A DNA stretch of 64,000 nucleotides, taken from assembly GCA_002783405.1 (NCBI GenBank), contig PFGG01000080.1, forward strand, positions 124,001 through 188,000, in the 5' to 3' direction. The translations under genes and the position numbers were made by a program. The notes beneath the pieces were generated by a model, which was not told the DNA's origin, ran no database searches, and saw only the letters and a program-made list of their open reading frames with translations. This document shows, one piece after another, positions 1-9,199 of the stretch (positions are counted from its first letter, which is position 1; each line of letters starts with the position of its first letter). The stretch comes from a bacterium (Candidatus Blackallbacteria) CG13_big_fil_rev_8_21_14_2_50_49_14. GTDB taxonomy: Bacteria > Cyanobacteriota > Sericytochromatia > UBA7694.

Positions 1-1387
1 TATCGAGCAGAACGAGGTCGAAATGTTGACCTGAGTTCAGCGCCTGCAAAGCTTCTTCCCCATTATTGGTCTGAAAAATCTGATAGTGTTCCAAAGACAA
101 TAAATTGGCGAGGACTTGGGCGTTGATGGGCTCATCGTCGACAATCAGAATTCGGAACCCTTCCCCTTTGCTGATTTCTGAGAGGGAATCTTCTGATTCT
201 TTAAACAGACTGGCCTGATCGTGAAAGAGATTGAACTGCGAGAGATCTTCCTGGCCCGCACCGACAGATTCTAGAGCTCGTTCATGGGAGATCGGCAAAC
301 TGAAACTGAAGACAGAGCCTTGGCCGGGTTCCGATTCCACCCAGATTTTTCCGCCGTGTAGTTCTACCAATTGGCGGGTAATCGCCAACCCAATGCCTGT
401 TCCTCCGGCTTCGCGTTCGCTGCTGCCATCTCCCTGTTCAAAGGATTCAAAGATCTGTTCCTGTTGTTCTTTGGGGATCCCTTTACCTGCATCGCAGACG
501 GAGACGATGATTTCGTCCACTTTCTGTCGAGCGATGACTTCTATCAGGCCGATTTCTGTAAATTTAATCGCGTTGCCAATCAGATTGTAGAGAATCTGTT
601 GCAGGCGGTTTTCATCGGCCTGAACGGCCATCAATTCGTCAGGAATCCCATTGTGTAAATTGATCGGTTTGTTGTGGGTCAGGTGCATCAAGATCGTGAT
701 CACCACATCGGTCAAAGAGCGCAGACTCACCGGACGCAAATTTAAGACCAGATTGCGGTGTTTGAGTTTGGAAAAATCAAGAATATCATTGACGAGGTGG
801 GCCAAACGGCGACCACTGGAAACAATTAACGAGAGGTTATAGCGCAGTTGGGCATTGAGTTCTCCTGTGGCGCCATCTAAAATGGATTCGGCGATGCCGA
901 TAATCCCATTGAGGGGGGTGCGCAATTCATGAGAAGTATTGGCTAAAAACTCATCCTTAAGACGATCCAATTGACTGAGGGAATCGTTTTCCCGTTCAAG
1001 GTGTCTGACCATGGTTTTCATTAAGTCGCGCATGCCGAGCATGCCTATTCCACGCCCTGTTTGATCAACAATGGGCAAGTGCCGGATATTCCGACTCTCC
1101 ATGAGTTTCAGGGCGTCGTTGATATCCTGATCTGCAGACAGTGTGAGCAGAGAGCGGGTCATAACCTCAGAAACCAAGGTGGTATAGATATTTAAACCTG
1201 GTCCGACTACTTTGTTGAGCAAATCCCGCTCTGAAAAAATGCCTTTCATTTCTTCTGGGGTGCCCAGAAGAATCGCGCCTATTTTTTGTCTGTGCATGAC
1301 CGCGACGACCTCAGAAACAGAAAGGTCTTCTGGCAGGCACGAAAGACCGGGATTCATAATGCTTTGAACGCAAATTTTGGTGTTCAC
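1..1387 (-). CDS. CBS-domain hybrid histidine kinase, C-terminus cut by window edge
   Basis: Reading the minus strand from a GTG at 1387 gives 462 residues before the window ends. A tandem CBS pair (about residues 5-125) comes first, then a HisKA domain with the phospho-acceptor motif SHELRTPLNG (His153), a HATPase domain with GNAIKF and GTGIGLAI motifs, and the start of a receiver domain (FRILIVDDEPIN). The last complete codon at the left edge is the Asp of LVLLD, the expected phosphorylation site. There is no membrane segment, so this should be a cytosolic sensor kinase, with the CBS pair possibly binding an adenine nucleotide (family knowledge). A TTG 30 bases further upstream is an alternative start; a TAG stop lies just before it. 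Confidence 0.85.
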   Translation of the reverse strand, partial: MNTKICVQSIMNPGLSCLPEDLSVSEVVAVMHRQKIGAILLGTPEEMKGIFSERDLLNKVVGPGLNIYTTLVSEVMTRSLLTLSADQDINDALKLMESRNIRHLPIVDQTGRGIGMLGMRDLMKTMVRHLERENDSLSQLDRLKDEFLANTSHELRTPLNGIIGIAESILDGATGELNAQLRYNLSLIVSSGRRLAHLVNDILDFSKLKHRNLVLNLRPVSLRSLTDVVITILMHLTHNKPINLHNGIPDELMAVQADENRLQQILYNLIGNAIKFTEIGLIEVIARQKVDEIIVSVCDAGKGIPKEQQEQIFESFEQGDGSSEREAGGTGIGLAITRQLVELHGGKIWVESEPGQGSVFSFSLPISHERALESVGAGQEDLSQFNLFHDQASLFKESEDSLSEISKGEGFRILIVDDEPINAQVLANLLSLEHYQIFQTNNGEEALQALNSGQHFDLVLLD

Positions 1388-1540
1388 TGAATATTTTCCA
1401 GGAAAAGTCTTGTTCAAATTCTAACAGATTGTGCCAAAAGCTAAAAATAAGCCTTGATTTACGTCTGACAGCGGCATGAGGATCTCTTCTGTTCGTGTTA
1501 AAATAGGCACACACCAAAGAATAAAAACAGGAACAGCACT

Positions 1541-3349
1541 GTGAGTTTTATTGAGCGCAAAAAAGCAGGGATCTACAAGCTATACCCTGGATTGATCGGG
1601 CGTAGAACCGAGATCTCAGCTGTAAAATATGCCATTCGGCAAATGGAAAACCGCATCAGTTCTGGCTTAAAAGTCAGAGATTACGCAAATATTTTCTATT
1701 TTTATGGCCGTGTAGGTTCCGGTAAAACCACTTTGTTGAGAACCATTTTTGATGATTGTGAACGTGGTGAGCTGGGTTTTCAGCCGCTCAGTGTCTGGTT
1801 TGACTGCTCAAAAATAGCCCAGTCTGAGGCCACGGCAGAAGAGAGTTTTGTGGTTGAATTGACCCGCGCTTTGGTGAGTATGGAAGAGCAATTGGCGCCC
1901 CTTTTTCAGCCGGTTTTTGATTATTGGGCCAATTTGGTCAAAGACCCTGCGGCTGCTCCCGCTGGCAACCTTCCAGCAGTTGTAGATCCTGCCACCCAAG
2001 CTTCGGCTTCACCTGTAAACCGCACCAATCCTGTGAAAGCTGCCTATGGTTCGATTTCAAGTATTGAAGTCAAGAAGAGCCCTTCAGGCAAACAAAACGT
2101 GAAAGATATTGCCCGCAGCGTCAACCGCAATATGCAGGCCATGGAAGCTGCCCAACGGACAACGCCAGCCCCCCCTCCTCTCAACAGCAAAGGGGAACTG
2201 GTCAAGCGTTTTGCCCATGCGGTGGATCAAATGGCAGGCCATTTTCGGGTGGTGTTTTTTTTGGATAATTTTGAAACCTTTGAGCGTTCCGAAGAATGGT
2301 TTCGCCAGGTATTTCTGAAGGCCTTTCAAAAAGAACTGATCCTGGTGATTGCCGGTGAAACCGATCTGCATACCACCTATCAGCAGGAATTTGGCAATGT
2401 TGCCAATTGTGTGGGTCTTCAACCCTTTTCTGTTTTTGAAACCGGGCATTTTCTGGCCTTTCAGAATCAGATTAGCGATCCTAAAATTGTGGTTTCGGCG
2501 CACCGCTTGGCCGGTGGCAATCCGCTCTGCGTGACCATGATTGCCGCAGCATTGCAGCATGTGATCAATCAACAGGCACCGGCAGCACCGTCTGGGCCTT
2601 CAGGGCAATCCCGTCTCTTTGCGCTACAGCAAGGGCTTACCCCTGCAAACAGTGTGCCCCCCTCTGCCGCTTTGCGTTTTCTGGAATGGCCAGGAGATGA
2701 TTATGGCGAAAAGATCAACAAATATATCGCCTATATCATGATGGATGAACTGCCCCAGACTGATCAGAATATGTTGGCAGCTTTGGCCCTGATGAATCAT
2801 TTTCAAGCTGAACTTTTTCAGCATTTGTCTGGCGTGATGAATGTCAGTCGAACGCTCGAAAACTTAAGCCAGCGCTACCGTTTTATTTCACCGGATGGCG
2901 AGATGATGGAGTTTATGAAGCGCACGCTGCGTGGCTATTTTAAACAGGAAATGGAAAATGTCTTTGATGACATCATGCGGGCAGCCTACGATTTTATGGC
3001 TGAACAGGTGCGTCAGCACCCTGAGGATTTGAACCTTTTAATTGATGCCATGTATTATTATTTTCATCTGGATTTCAGAGTCGCTTACCGCCATTATGTG
3101 GGTTTGGTTTCACATTATATGCACACGGAACTTGATTTCTGCGATCGGTTGGCTGCCGAAATGCTCTCCTGCTCGATTCCACAGGAGGTCAAGCATAAGA
3201 TTCGCTCAATGTCGCGCAGTTTGGGCTGGTTCCGTAAGAAAGATCCCAATGGCTCACAGTTTATTATGTCTGAGGTGGCCAATCCAGAGGCGATTGATAA
3301 CGAAGAAATGCGCTTTGTCGCGGATCTGTTCTTAATGACGGATCATTGA
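1541..3349 (+). CDS. P-loop ATPase (AAA/STAND-like), unknown role
   Basis: 602 residues from a GTG start. The N-terminus has an ORC/AAA_16-like segment (LIGRRTEISAVKYAI), then a Walker A motif GRVGSGKTT near residues 56-64 and a Walker B-like VVFFLDNFE near residue 240. A proline/alanine-rich, probably disordered insert (about residues 135-215) separates them. The C-terminal half is helical and could be a winged-helix or TPR-like sensor part, as in STAND ATPases. No membrane segment is visible. It is followed 12 bases later by an exported TPR protein and a small unknown protein on the same strand, so the three are probably co-transcribed. The substrate or effector cannot be told from the sequence. 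Confidence 0.8.
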   Translation: MSFIERKKAGIYKLYPGLIGRRTEISAVKYAIRQMENRISSGLKVRDYANIFYFYGRVGSGKTTLLRTIFDDCERGELGFQPLSVWFDCSKIAQSEATAEESFVVELTRALVSMEEQLAPLFQPVFDYWANLVKDPAAAPAGNLPAVVDPATQASASPVNRTNPVKAAYGSISSIEVKKSPSGKQNVKDIARSVNRNMQAMEAAQRTTPAPPPLNSKGELVKRFAHAVDQMAGHFRVVFFLDNFETFERSEEWFRQVFLKAFQKELILVIAGETDLHTTYQQEFGNVANCVGLQPFSVFETGHFLAFQNQISDPKIVVSAHRLAGGNPLCVTMIAAALQHVINQQAPAAPSGPSGQSRLFALQQGLTPANSVPPSAALRFLEWPGDDYGEKINKYIAYIMMDELPQTDQNMLAALALMNHFQAELFQHLSGVMNVSRTLENLSQRYRFISPDGEMMEFMKRTLRGYFKQEMENVFDDIMRAAYDFMAEQVRQHPEDLNLLIDAMYYYFHLDFRVAYRHYVGLVSHYMHTELDFCDRLAAEMLSCSIPQEVKHKIRSMSRSLGWFRKKDPNGSQFIMSEVANPEAIDNEEMRFVADLFLMTDH

Positions 3350-3361
3350 TTGAGGTAAATC

Positions 3362-3832
3362 ATGAAAAAACTGCTTTTGATTTGTGTTTTCTTAGCGAAT
3401 GCTTTTGTGCTCTCTCCGGCGAGAGCCGCTTCAGCAGAGGATTTCTTTCACCAAGGGCAGATTTTTGCTGCTCAAAAATCCTATGATAAAGCCCAGGAAG
3501 CCTATCTGCAGGCCTTGGCCACCGATCCTGAATTTGAGCCTGCGTATATTTCGTTGGCTTTGATCTACAGTATGAAAAAAGACTATGCCAAGGCTTTGTT
3601 TCAGCTGGATGCCGCCTTAAAATTGAACCCCAAAGGTGCATTGGCACATAAGGTCAAAGGCTTGATTTTCAAAGAGCAGGGCAAAGCTGAGGCTGCAATT
3701 GCTTCTTTTCAGGCCTATTTAAAGGCTGTGCCTGCCGAGCAGTTGAAAGCAAAAGAGAAACAGGAAATTGAAGCCTTGATCGCCCAGCTCGAAAAAGAGA
3801 AGGGGCAGCCCGCTGCAGAAGGAGGTCAATAA
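3362..3832 (+). CDS. Exported tetratricopeptide-repeat protein
   Basis: 156 residues. The N-terminus (MKKLLLICVFLANAFVLSPARA, ending near residue 22) reads as a cleavable signal peptide, so the mature protein should be periplasmic. Three TPR units follow, with the usual A..Y..AL..DP pattern (for example AQEAYLQALATDPEFEPAY and ALFQLDAALKLNP), then a charged helical tail. A ribosome-binding site GAGG lies 6 bases before the ATG. TPR proteins act as protein-protein scaffolds; the partner is unknown. The stop codon overlaps the next start by one base (TAATG), which indicates translational coupling. Confidence 0.8.
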   Translation: MKKLLLICVFLANAFVLSPARAASAEDFFHQGQIFAAQKSYDKAQEAYLQALATDPEFEPAYISLALIYSMKKDYAKALFQLDAALKLNPKGALAHKVKGLIFKEQGKAEAAIASFQAYLKAVPAEQLKAKEKQEIEALIAQLEKEKGQPAAEGGQ

Positions 3833-4116
3833 TGTCGGTTTATCGTTTTCGCTATCTGCGCACCATGTACGATAAAATTGTGGGCATTGCCGTAGAGAAA
3901 CCCAGTGGTGAATTGATGATGCAGGTGGGTCGGCAATTGATCGAGTTTGATCAGGGAGCGCCCAAGCTTGAAATGTTGCATCTCTATGTTGAAAAAATAG
4001 CGGATAAACCGGCCTTTAAAGCACTCCAAATTTATGATGTGAGCAAGATCTATACCACCAAAACCTTTACAACTTGCCAACAATTGATGGATGAAGGTCG
4101 TAATTTTCTGGTCTGA
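3832..4116 (+). CDS. Small conserved-looking protein of unknown function
   Basis: 94 residues, coupled to the TPR gene by a TAATG overlap. I recognise no family. It is rich in beta-strand/helix alternation, has no signal peptide or membrane segment, and carries a single cysteine (Cys82). The overlap with an exported TPR gene and the preceding ATPase suggests a three-gene unit, but a cytosolic protein coupled to a periplasmic one gives no direct functional clue. Coding is supported by the overlap, an upstream GGAGG ribosome-binding site inside the TPR gene and the lack of a better frame. Confidence 0.7.
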   Translation: MSVYRFRYLRTMYDKIVGIAVEKPSGELMMQVGRQLIEFDQGAPKLEMLHLYVEKIADKPAFKALQIYDVSKIYTTKTFTTCQQLMDEGRNFLV

Positions 4117-4159
4117 AGCAAGCGCTTTCTTCTGCTACCCTTCAGGGAGGAATCCGGGC

Positions 4160-4165
4160 TACAAT
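4160..4165 (+). promoter_or_regulatory. Candidate -10 box upstream of hemE
   Basis: TACAAT lies about 64 bases before the hemE start, in the only gap between the ATPase/TPR unit and the haem genes. No good -35 is seen at the right spacing, so this is a tentative promoter for hemE-hemN. Confidence 0.3.
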
Positions 4166-4228
4166 ACCTTTGGGCTCGTTTTGGAAGTCTTTGTAAGAGT
4201 CCCAGTTTTTATGGATTGAGATAAAGTT

Positions 4229-5269
4229 ATGACTGAAGAACCCGATTTTTTAATTTTACGTGCGGCACGCAAACAGTCCGTACCCCGCCCTCCCGTTTGG
4301 CTGATGCGTCAGGCGGGCCGTTATATGCCCGAGTTTCGTGCGGTCAGAGCGCAGGTTGATTTTTTAACCCTTTGTGATACGGCTGAGCGTGTGGTTGAAG
4401 TTTCTATGCAGCCGGTTGAGCAATTGGGTGTAGATGGGGCGATTATTTTTTCCGACCTCTTGATTCCTGCCCGCGATATGGGCTGTGATTTAGAGTATGT
4501 CAAGGGCGAAGGCCCTGTGATACACAATCCGATTCGCAATGAGGCAGATTTACGGGCTTTGAAAACGCCAGACCCTTCCGAAGCTTCTCCTGCTTTGGGG
4601 CAAGCGATTGCCATGCTCAAACGTGAAGTGGAGCCCAAAATTCCTGTTCTGGGGTTTACAGGGGCCCCCTGGACAACTGCGGCCTATATGATCGAAGGCG
4701 GGGGCAGTCGCAATTATATTGAAATTAAAACCATGATGTACCAGGCTCCTGAACTGTTTCAGCGCCTGCTTGAGCATATTTCAGGGGTCTTGATTAGCTA
4801 TTTGTCGTATCAGGTCAAAGCAGGTGCGCGCCTGGTGCAGATTTTTGATTCCTGGGCCGGTACTTTAAATCAGGCCGATTACCGCCGCTATGCGCTGCCT
4901 GCCACCCAACAAGTAATTCAAGGGTTTAAACAATTGCATCCTGAAGTTCCCTTGATTCTCTATGTGGGCAATTCAGGGCATTTTCTTGAGGCCACTGCAG
5001 AAAGTGGTGCCGACGTACTCAGCCTGGACTGGCGTGTTGATCTGAATGACGCGGCCGAGCGGGTGGGTGAGAAGGTGGCTTTTCAAGGCAATCTTGACCC
5101 TGTTCGTCTGTTCTCAACCGCTGAGGATGTCGAAGCCCAGACCCGCGCCTTGATTGGGGGCTTTGCCTGGAAGACCGGGCATATCTTTAATTTAGGCCAT
5201 GGTATTCTGCCTGGAACGCCGGTTGAAAATGTTAAACGTCTTGTTGATACTGTGAAATCCTATGCCTGA
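4229..5269 (+). CDS. hemE: Uroporphyrinogen decarboxylase
   Basis: 346 residues, the normal length for HemE. It removes the four acetate carboxyl groups of uroporphyrinogen III to give coproporphyrinogen III in haem synthesis, in the cytosol. Signatures present: PVWLMRQAGRYMPEFR near the N-terminus (substrate-binding arginines), the FSDLLIPARDMG segment with the catalytic Asp, GFTGAPWTTAAYMIEGGGS, and the C-terminal FNLGHGILPGTPVENV. The gene overlaps hemN by 8 bases, so consecutive pathway steps are translated together. Confidence 0.97.
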   Translation: MTEEPDFLILRAARKQSVPRPPVWLMRQAGRYMPEFRAVRAQVDFLTLCDTAERVVEVSMQPVEQLGVDGAIIFSDLLIPARDMGCDLEYVKGEGPVIHNPIRNEADLRALKTPDPSEASPALGQAIAMLKREVEPKIPVLGFTGAPWTTAAYMIEGGGSRNYIEIKTMMYQAPELFQRLLEHISGVLISYLSYQVKAGARLVQIFDSWAGTLNQADYRRYALPATQQVIQGFKQLHPEVPLILYVGNSGHFLEATAESGADVLSLDWRVDLNDAAERVGEKVAFQGNLDPVRLFSTAEDVEAQTRALIGGFAWKTGHIFNLGHGILPGTPVENVKRLVDTVKSYA

Positions 5270-6653
5270 GGCCTTAGATTTTCACGTTCCGCGCGATCTG
5301 CTCGCCAAATATGCCAAGCCAGGCCCCCGTTATACCTCTTACCCGACGGCGCCTGTCTGGCGCGATGATTTTGGCCCAGAACAGGCTGAAGCGCTTTACC
5401 GTGCCAATAATCCAGAGAACAGTACCCGTGCCCTGGCGCTTTATTTTCACATGCCCTTTTGTACCAGTTTGTGCTGGTATTGTGGCTGCAATGTAAAAAT
5501 TTCTCGCAATAAGGCGGTTCTTGGCCCCTATCTCGAAGCTGTCGAGCGGGAGCTTGAATTGGTTTCACCTTTTCTGGCCTCAGGCCGTGAAATTTCTCAA
5601 ATGCATTGGGGCGGGGGCACACCGACCTATCTCAGTCCTGAACAGATTGTCGATGTGGTGGCGATGATCAAAAAACGCATGCGTTTTTCTGAAAACGCCG
5701 AACTTTCGATTGAAGTCGATCCGCGTGTGACGACCCTTGAGCACCTACAGGCCTTGCGCGCGTCTGGCTTTAACCGTATCAGCATGGGGGTTCAGGATTT
5801 TAATCCTGAGGTTCAGGAAGCCGTTCACCGGGTACAGCGTTTTGAAGATACTGCTGAGCTGATTGCCAACAGCCGTAAATTGGGTTTTTTATCCGTCAAT
5901 ATTGACCTGATGTATGGCCTGCCCTATCAAACGGTGGCTTCCTTTTCTGAAACCTTGAAACAGGTCGCCAGCTTGGATCCTGATCGGCTGGCGCTCTTTC
6001 ACTATGCCCATGTGCCCTGGCTGAAACCGGCTCAAAAACTGATCAAAGAAGAAACCTTGCCATCGTCTGAAACCAAGCTCGATATCTTTGAACTGGCAAT
6101 TGACGATTTTCTGCAAAAGGGCTATCGCTATATTGGCATGGACCATTTTGCCAAGCCCGATGACGAGCTTTCTCTGGCCCAGCAGGAACACACCCTGCGC
6201 CGAAATTTTATGGGCTATACCACCCAGGCGGGCACCGATCTCTATGGCTTTGGCGTATCTTCGATTTCTGAAATTGAAGGTCATTTTATTCAAAATGAAC
6301 GCCTGGTGCCTGATTACGAAGCGCGTCTCAAAGCTGGGCATTTGCCCACTTTGCGGGGCATGGTGCTGTCTGCCGATGACCATTTGCGCAAAGCCGTGAT
6401 TGAAGATTTGATCTGCAATTGCTACCTGGATTATGCGCGTTTGGAGAAAGCCTTTGAAATTGATTTTAAAACCTATTTCGCAGCTGAAATTGCCGAGATG
6501 GAAACTCTGGTGGATGACCAATTGGTGGCGATGAGCCCCTCTGGAGTTCAGGTTTTACCACGTGGGCAGATTTTAATTCGCAATGTCTGTATGATTTGGG
6601 ATGCCTATCTCAAACAGCAGCAGGGCAAACAGCAGTTTTCACGAACGGCTTAG
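5262..6653 (+). CDS. hemN: Oxygen-independent coproporphyrinogen III dehydrogenase (radical SAM)
   Basis: 463 residues, matching true HemN rather than the shorter HemW type. It converts coproporphyrinogen III to protoporphyrinogen IX using S-adenosylmethionine and a 4Fe-4S cluster, without oxygen. The cluster motif CxxxCxxC plus the extra Cys appears as PFCTSLCWYCGC. Other HemN features are the N-terminal KYAKPGPRYTSYPTAP, the HWGGGTPTYL glycine motif and GMDHFAKPDDEL. The start lies inside the hemE end (8-base overlap). Carrying HemN and no neighbouring oxygen-dependent HemF fits low-oxygen haem synthesis. Confidence 0.96.
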   Translation: MPEALDFHVPRDLLAKYAKPGPRYTSYPTAPVWRDDFGPEQAEALYRANNPENSTRALALYFHMPFCTSLCWYCGCNVKISRNKAVLGPYLEAVERELELVSPFLASGREISQMHWGGGTPTYLSPEQIVDVVAMIKKRMRFSENAELSIEVDPRVTTLEHLQALRASGFNRISMGVQDFNPEVQEAVHRVQRFEDTAELIANSRKLGFLSVNIDLMYGLPYQTVASFSETLKQVASLDPDRLALFHYAHVPWLKPAQKLIKEETLPSSETKLDIFELAIDDFLQKGYRYIGMDHFAKPDDELSLAQQEHTLRRNFMGYTTQAGTDLYGFGVSSISEIEGHFIQNERLVPDYEARLKAGHLPTLRGMVLSADDHLRKAVIEDLICNCYLDYARLEKAFEIDFKTYFAAEIAEMETLVDDQLVAMSPSGVQVLPRGQILIRNVCMIWDAYLKQQQGKQQFSRTA

Positions 6654-6662
6654 GCTTGCTTT

Positions 6663-7172
6663 TTAGAGAAAGGCCGCAAACCCTTCTTCTGTTTGGGCAA
6701 AATTCCAGGCCTCAAATTCTGGCTTGTCACTGACCTCTTCCCGACAGAAAGTTGGGGGAAAAAATGCCTCGGCTTCTGTTTCCGACAGAAATTCACATTC
6801 TGCAATCACAGGAGCCTTGGGGTTTTCTGGGAAATTAATCGCCAGATGGTGTCCTTGGTAGGGAAAATAGATTCTTTTTCGGCGCAAAATCGCACCCGGC
6901 AGGCTTTTTAAGAGCTGTTCATATTCACTCTGTGTTAGGTAGATATTTGTGATGTCTTCAGTCAAGGGATGTGCTTTGCCATATTTTTTGCAAAGTTTAA
7001 ATTGAACGTCTGCCTGATTTTCAATTTTTCTCAGGCGCAGGCGTGTTGCCTGAAGATAAGAATCGGTGATCAGTGCGTGTCGACAACTGCTTAAATCGGG
7101 AAGTGCAGAAGTATCCACCAGCCAACGCCTTTCAATTTCAGCTTGGGCGTATTTCATGGGGCTGGAGCACAC
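6663..7172 (-). CDS. CYTH-domain protein (triphosphate-binding fold)
   Basis: 169 residues. The N-terminal AEIERRWLV is a variant of the ExExK motif of CYTH proteins, followed by the alternating charged strands expected of the triphosphate tunnel (RLRLRKIE, FKLCKKYG, LTEDITNIYL, AECEFLSETEAE). Family members hydrolyse inorganic or organic triphosphates or act as class IV adenylate cyclases; which one applies is not clear, and a tripolyphosphatase-like role is the simplest reading. The GTG start abuts the sigma-factor stop (TAA then GTG), which suggests reinitiation; an ATG five codons later (7157) is an alternative. Convergent with hemN. Confidence 0.82.
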   Translation of the reverse strand: MCSSPMKYAQAEIERRWLVDTSALPDLSSCRHALITDSYLQATRLRLRKIENQADVQFKLCKKYGKAHPLTEDITNIYLTQSEYEQLLKSLPGAILRRKRIYFPYQGHHLAINFPENPKAPVIAECEFLSETEAEAFFPPTFCREEVSDKPEFEAWNFAQTEEGFAAFL

Positions 7173-7901
7173 TTACCAGGGCGTGATGCGGGTATTGAGG
7201 CTATCCCATAGTTCGCCCAGGGCTTTTTTCAAGCGGCGCGAAACTTGCATTTGTGAAATGCCTAGATTTTTAGCAATTTCGGTTTGGGTCAGATCCTGAT
7301 AAAAGGCAAATTCGAGGATCTGGCGGGATTGAAAACGCACTTTTTTAAGTGCATCTTGTAAAAGAATCCGATCTTCCTGGGCCAGCTGAAAGCTTTTATA
7401 ACGTCTATCTTCCAGTTGATCCAAGATCGAAGTGGTGCCTTCTTGAAAGGCTTTGTAATCCTGATCTAAAGAAATGGGAAAGAAGTTTTTTTCGAGATGG
7501 CGAACTTCTTCGAGTTTTTCCTGACTGATGCCCAAATGTTCGCTGATTTCTTCCTGAGAGCCTTCCCGGCCCAATGTGCTTAAGAGATGAAGCTCTGCAT
7601 TGCGCACTTTGGGAAGCAGTTCTTGCAGTTCGCGGGGAGGTCTGACCACAGGCAACTGGTCACGCAGGTAGTGTTTGATTTCACTTGCAATCAGATGGGC
7701 AGCATAGGTGCGAAAATTGATTTTTCGTTCGGGGTCATAGCGTTTAATTGCATTGAGTAGGCCGATGGCACCGACTTGAACCAGATCCTCATAATGACTT
7801 TGCACCATTTGACTGTAATTACGCGCAATCCGATGCACCAGATCCATATTCTGGATTAGAATTTCTTCACGCGTATTTTCTTGATCTTTGAGGGCGGTCA
7901 T
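7173..7901 (-). CDS. Group 3 sigma-70 family sigma factor (SigF/SigB-like)
   Basis: 242 residues. Region 2 is clear: YEDLVQVGAIGLLNAIKRYDP followed by the core-binding and -10-recognition helix FRTYAAHLIASEIKHYLRD. Region 3 (QEEISEHLGISQEKLEEVRH) and region 4 with the helix-turn-helix LTQTEIAKNLGISQMQVSRRLKKAL follow. Region 1 is absent, as expected of a group 3 factor. Relatives control stress, sporulation, flagella or, in cyanobacteria, pilus and motility genes (SigF). Its place between haem genes and the pilus motor genes fits a motility or surface role but does not prove it. No anti-sigma gene is adjacent. Confidence 0.93.
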   Translation of the reverse strand: MTALKDQENTREEILIQNMDLVHRIARNYSQMVQSHYEDLVQVGAIGLLNAIKRYDPERKINFRTYAAHLIASEIKHYLRDQLPVVRPPRELQELLPKVRNAELHLLSTLGREGSQEEISEHLGISQEKLEEVRHLEKNFFPISLDQDYKAFQEGTTSILDQLEDRRYKSFQLAQEDRILLQDALKKVRFQSRQILEFAFYQDLTQTEIAKNLGISQMQVSRRLKKALGELWDSLNTRITPW

Positions 7902-7925
7902 TCCCAGCCTGCCTTTTTCAATGCG

Positions 7926-7953
7926 TTTCTGTTGCCGTAAGGAAACAGAAGCG
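7926..7953 (-). other. Stem-loop between pilC and the sigma-factor gene
   Basis: An inverted repeat (TTCTGTTTCC / GGCAACAGAA on the minus strand, loop TTAC, one mismatch) lies immediately after the pilC stop. There is no T-run after it on the minus strand, so it is more likely an mRNA-stabilising or processing hairpin than an intrinsic terminator. Confidence 0.35.
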
Positions 7954-7954
7954 A

Positions 7955-9181
7955 TTATTGAATCGCACTGATAACACTGAACATGGGCAAATACATCCCA
8001 ATGATAATACTACCCACCATGCCACCAATTAGCACCATCATAAGCGGCTCAAGTAAAGAAGTCAAGGCCTTAACCGCTTGCTCTACTTCTTCATCATAGA
8101 AGTCAGCGACCTTTGAGAGCATGGTGTCTACGTTTCCGGATTCTTCCCCAATGGAGATCATCTGGGTGACCATGGGGGGAAAGAGCTTGGTTTGTGTCAG
8201 GGGTTTGGTCATGCCTTCACCTTCACTGACAGCTTCACGAACCTTTGCGATCCCGGCGGCAATATGCACATTTCCAGCCGTATCTTGGGTGATTTCAAGG
8301 GCGCTCATTAAGGGAACGCCACTGCGCAAGAGGGTTCCCAGTGTGCGGGTGAAACGGGCAATGGCTACTTTACGAACAATATCTCCAAAAATGGGAGCTT
8401 TCAGGATGACATTGTCAAATTGTGAGCGGCCAAAGGGAGTTTTGACATAGGCGAAGAGCCCCCAGGCTGAACCAAATATCGACGGAAAGATAATAAACCA
8501 ATAGCCGCGAACCAAAGCACTCATATTCAGTAGCAATTGGGTAAAGGCTGGCAGGGGAACCCCCATGGAGTCAAACATTTCCTTAAAGATTGGAATCACG
8601 AAACTCAAGAGGAAAATAAAGATCGAGGTGGCGATAAAGCAGACGACCGAAGGGTAGGTCATGGCAGATTTTAACTGCCCAATCAGTTTGGCATTGCTTT
8701 CCATAAAGAGTGCCAAACGGTTGAGCACCTCATCGAGAACCCCGCCCATTTCTCCTGCCGAAACCATGCTGCAATAGAGCTTGTTAAACGTTTTGGGATG
8801 ATCGGCCAGACATTCAGACAGCGAGCGTCCTTCTTCAACGCCATCACGCACCTCACTGAGGATACGCTTGAAAACAGGGCTTTGGGCTTGTTCTGCCATG
8901 ATATTCAAGGCTCTTAAAAGCGCTACACCTGAATTGATCATGGTGGCAAACTGACGGGTAAAAACCACCATCTCTTTCAGTTTGACCTTCTGCATTTTCA
9001 TCAGACGGCTATTGATGGCAGCGCCTAAGCCCCCGCCACCACTTTGTTTCTCGGTAATATCCAGTGGGAAAAGACCCTGTTCACGCAACTTTGCACGGGC
9101 CTGTGCCAGATTAGGGGCCTCTATGGTTTTAGATACCTGTTGTCCACGGGCATCTCTTACGGTACATGCGAAAGTTGCCAT
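7955..9181 (-). CDS. pilC: Type IV pilus inner-membrane platform protein PilC (GspF family)
   Basis: 408 residues, the standard PilC length. Two repeated T2SSF cytoplasmic domains (VVFTRQFATMINSGVALLRAL and IARFTRTLGTLLRSGVPLMSAL) are each followed by membrane helices, near residues 168-190, 220-245 and 375-400. PilC anchors the pilus assembly and retraction ATPases beneath the pilus. The N-terminal region (ATFACTVRDARGQQV... EAPNLAQARAKLREQGL) is the usual PilC opening. A gap of 18 bases from pilT places it third in a pilB-pilT-pilC unit. Confidence 0.95.
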   Translation of the reverse strand: MATFACTVRDARGQQVSKTIEAPNLAQARAKLREQGLFPLDITEKQSGGGGLGAAINSRLMKMQKVKLKEMVVFTRQFATMINSGVALLRALNIMAEQAQSPVFKRILSEVRDGVEEGRSLSECLADHPKTFNKLYCSMVSAGEMGGVLDEVLNRLALFMESNAKLIGQLKSAMTYPSVVCFIATSIFIFLLSFVIPIFKEMFDSMGVPLPAFTQLLLNMSALVRGYWFIIFPSIFGSAWGLFAYVKTPFGRSQFDNVILKAPIFGDIVRKVAIARFTRTLGTLLRSGVPLMSALEITQDTAGNVHIAAGIAKVREAVSEGEGMTKPLTQTKLFPPMVTQMISIGEESGNVDTMLSKVADFYDEEVEQAVKALTSLLEPLMMVLIGGMVGSIIIGMYLPMFSVISAIQ

Positions 9182-9199
9182 TCTTTTCTCCTCTTACAG

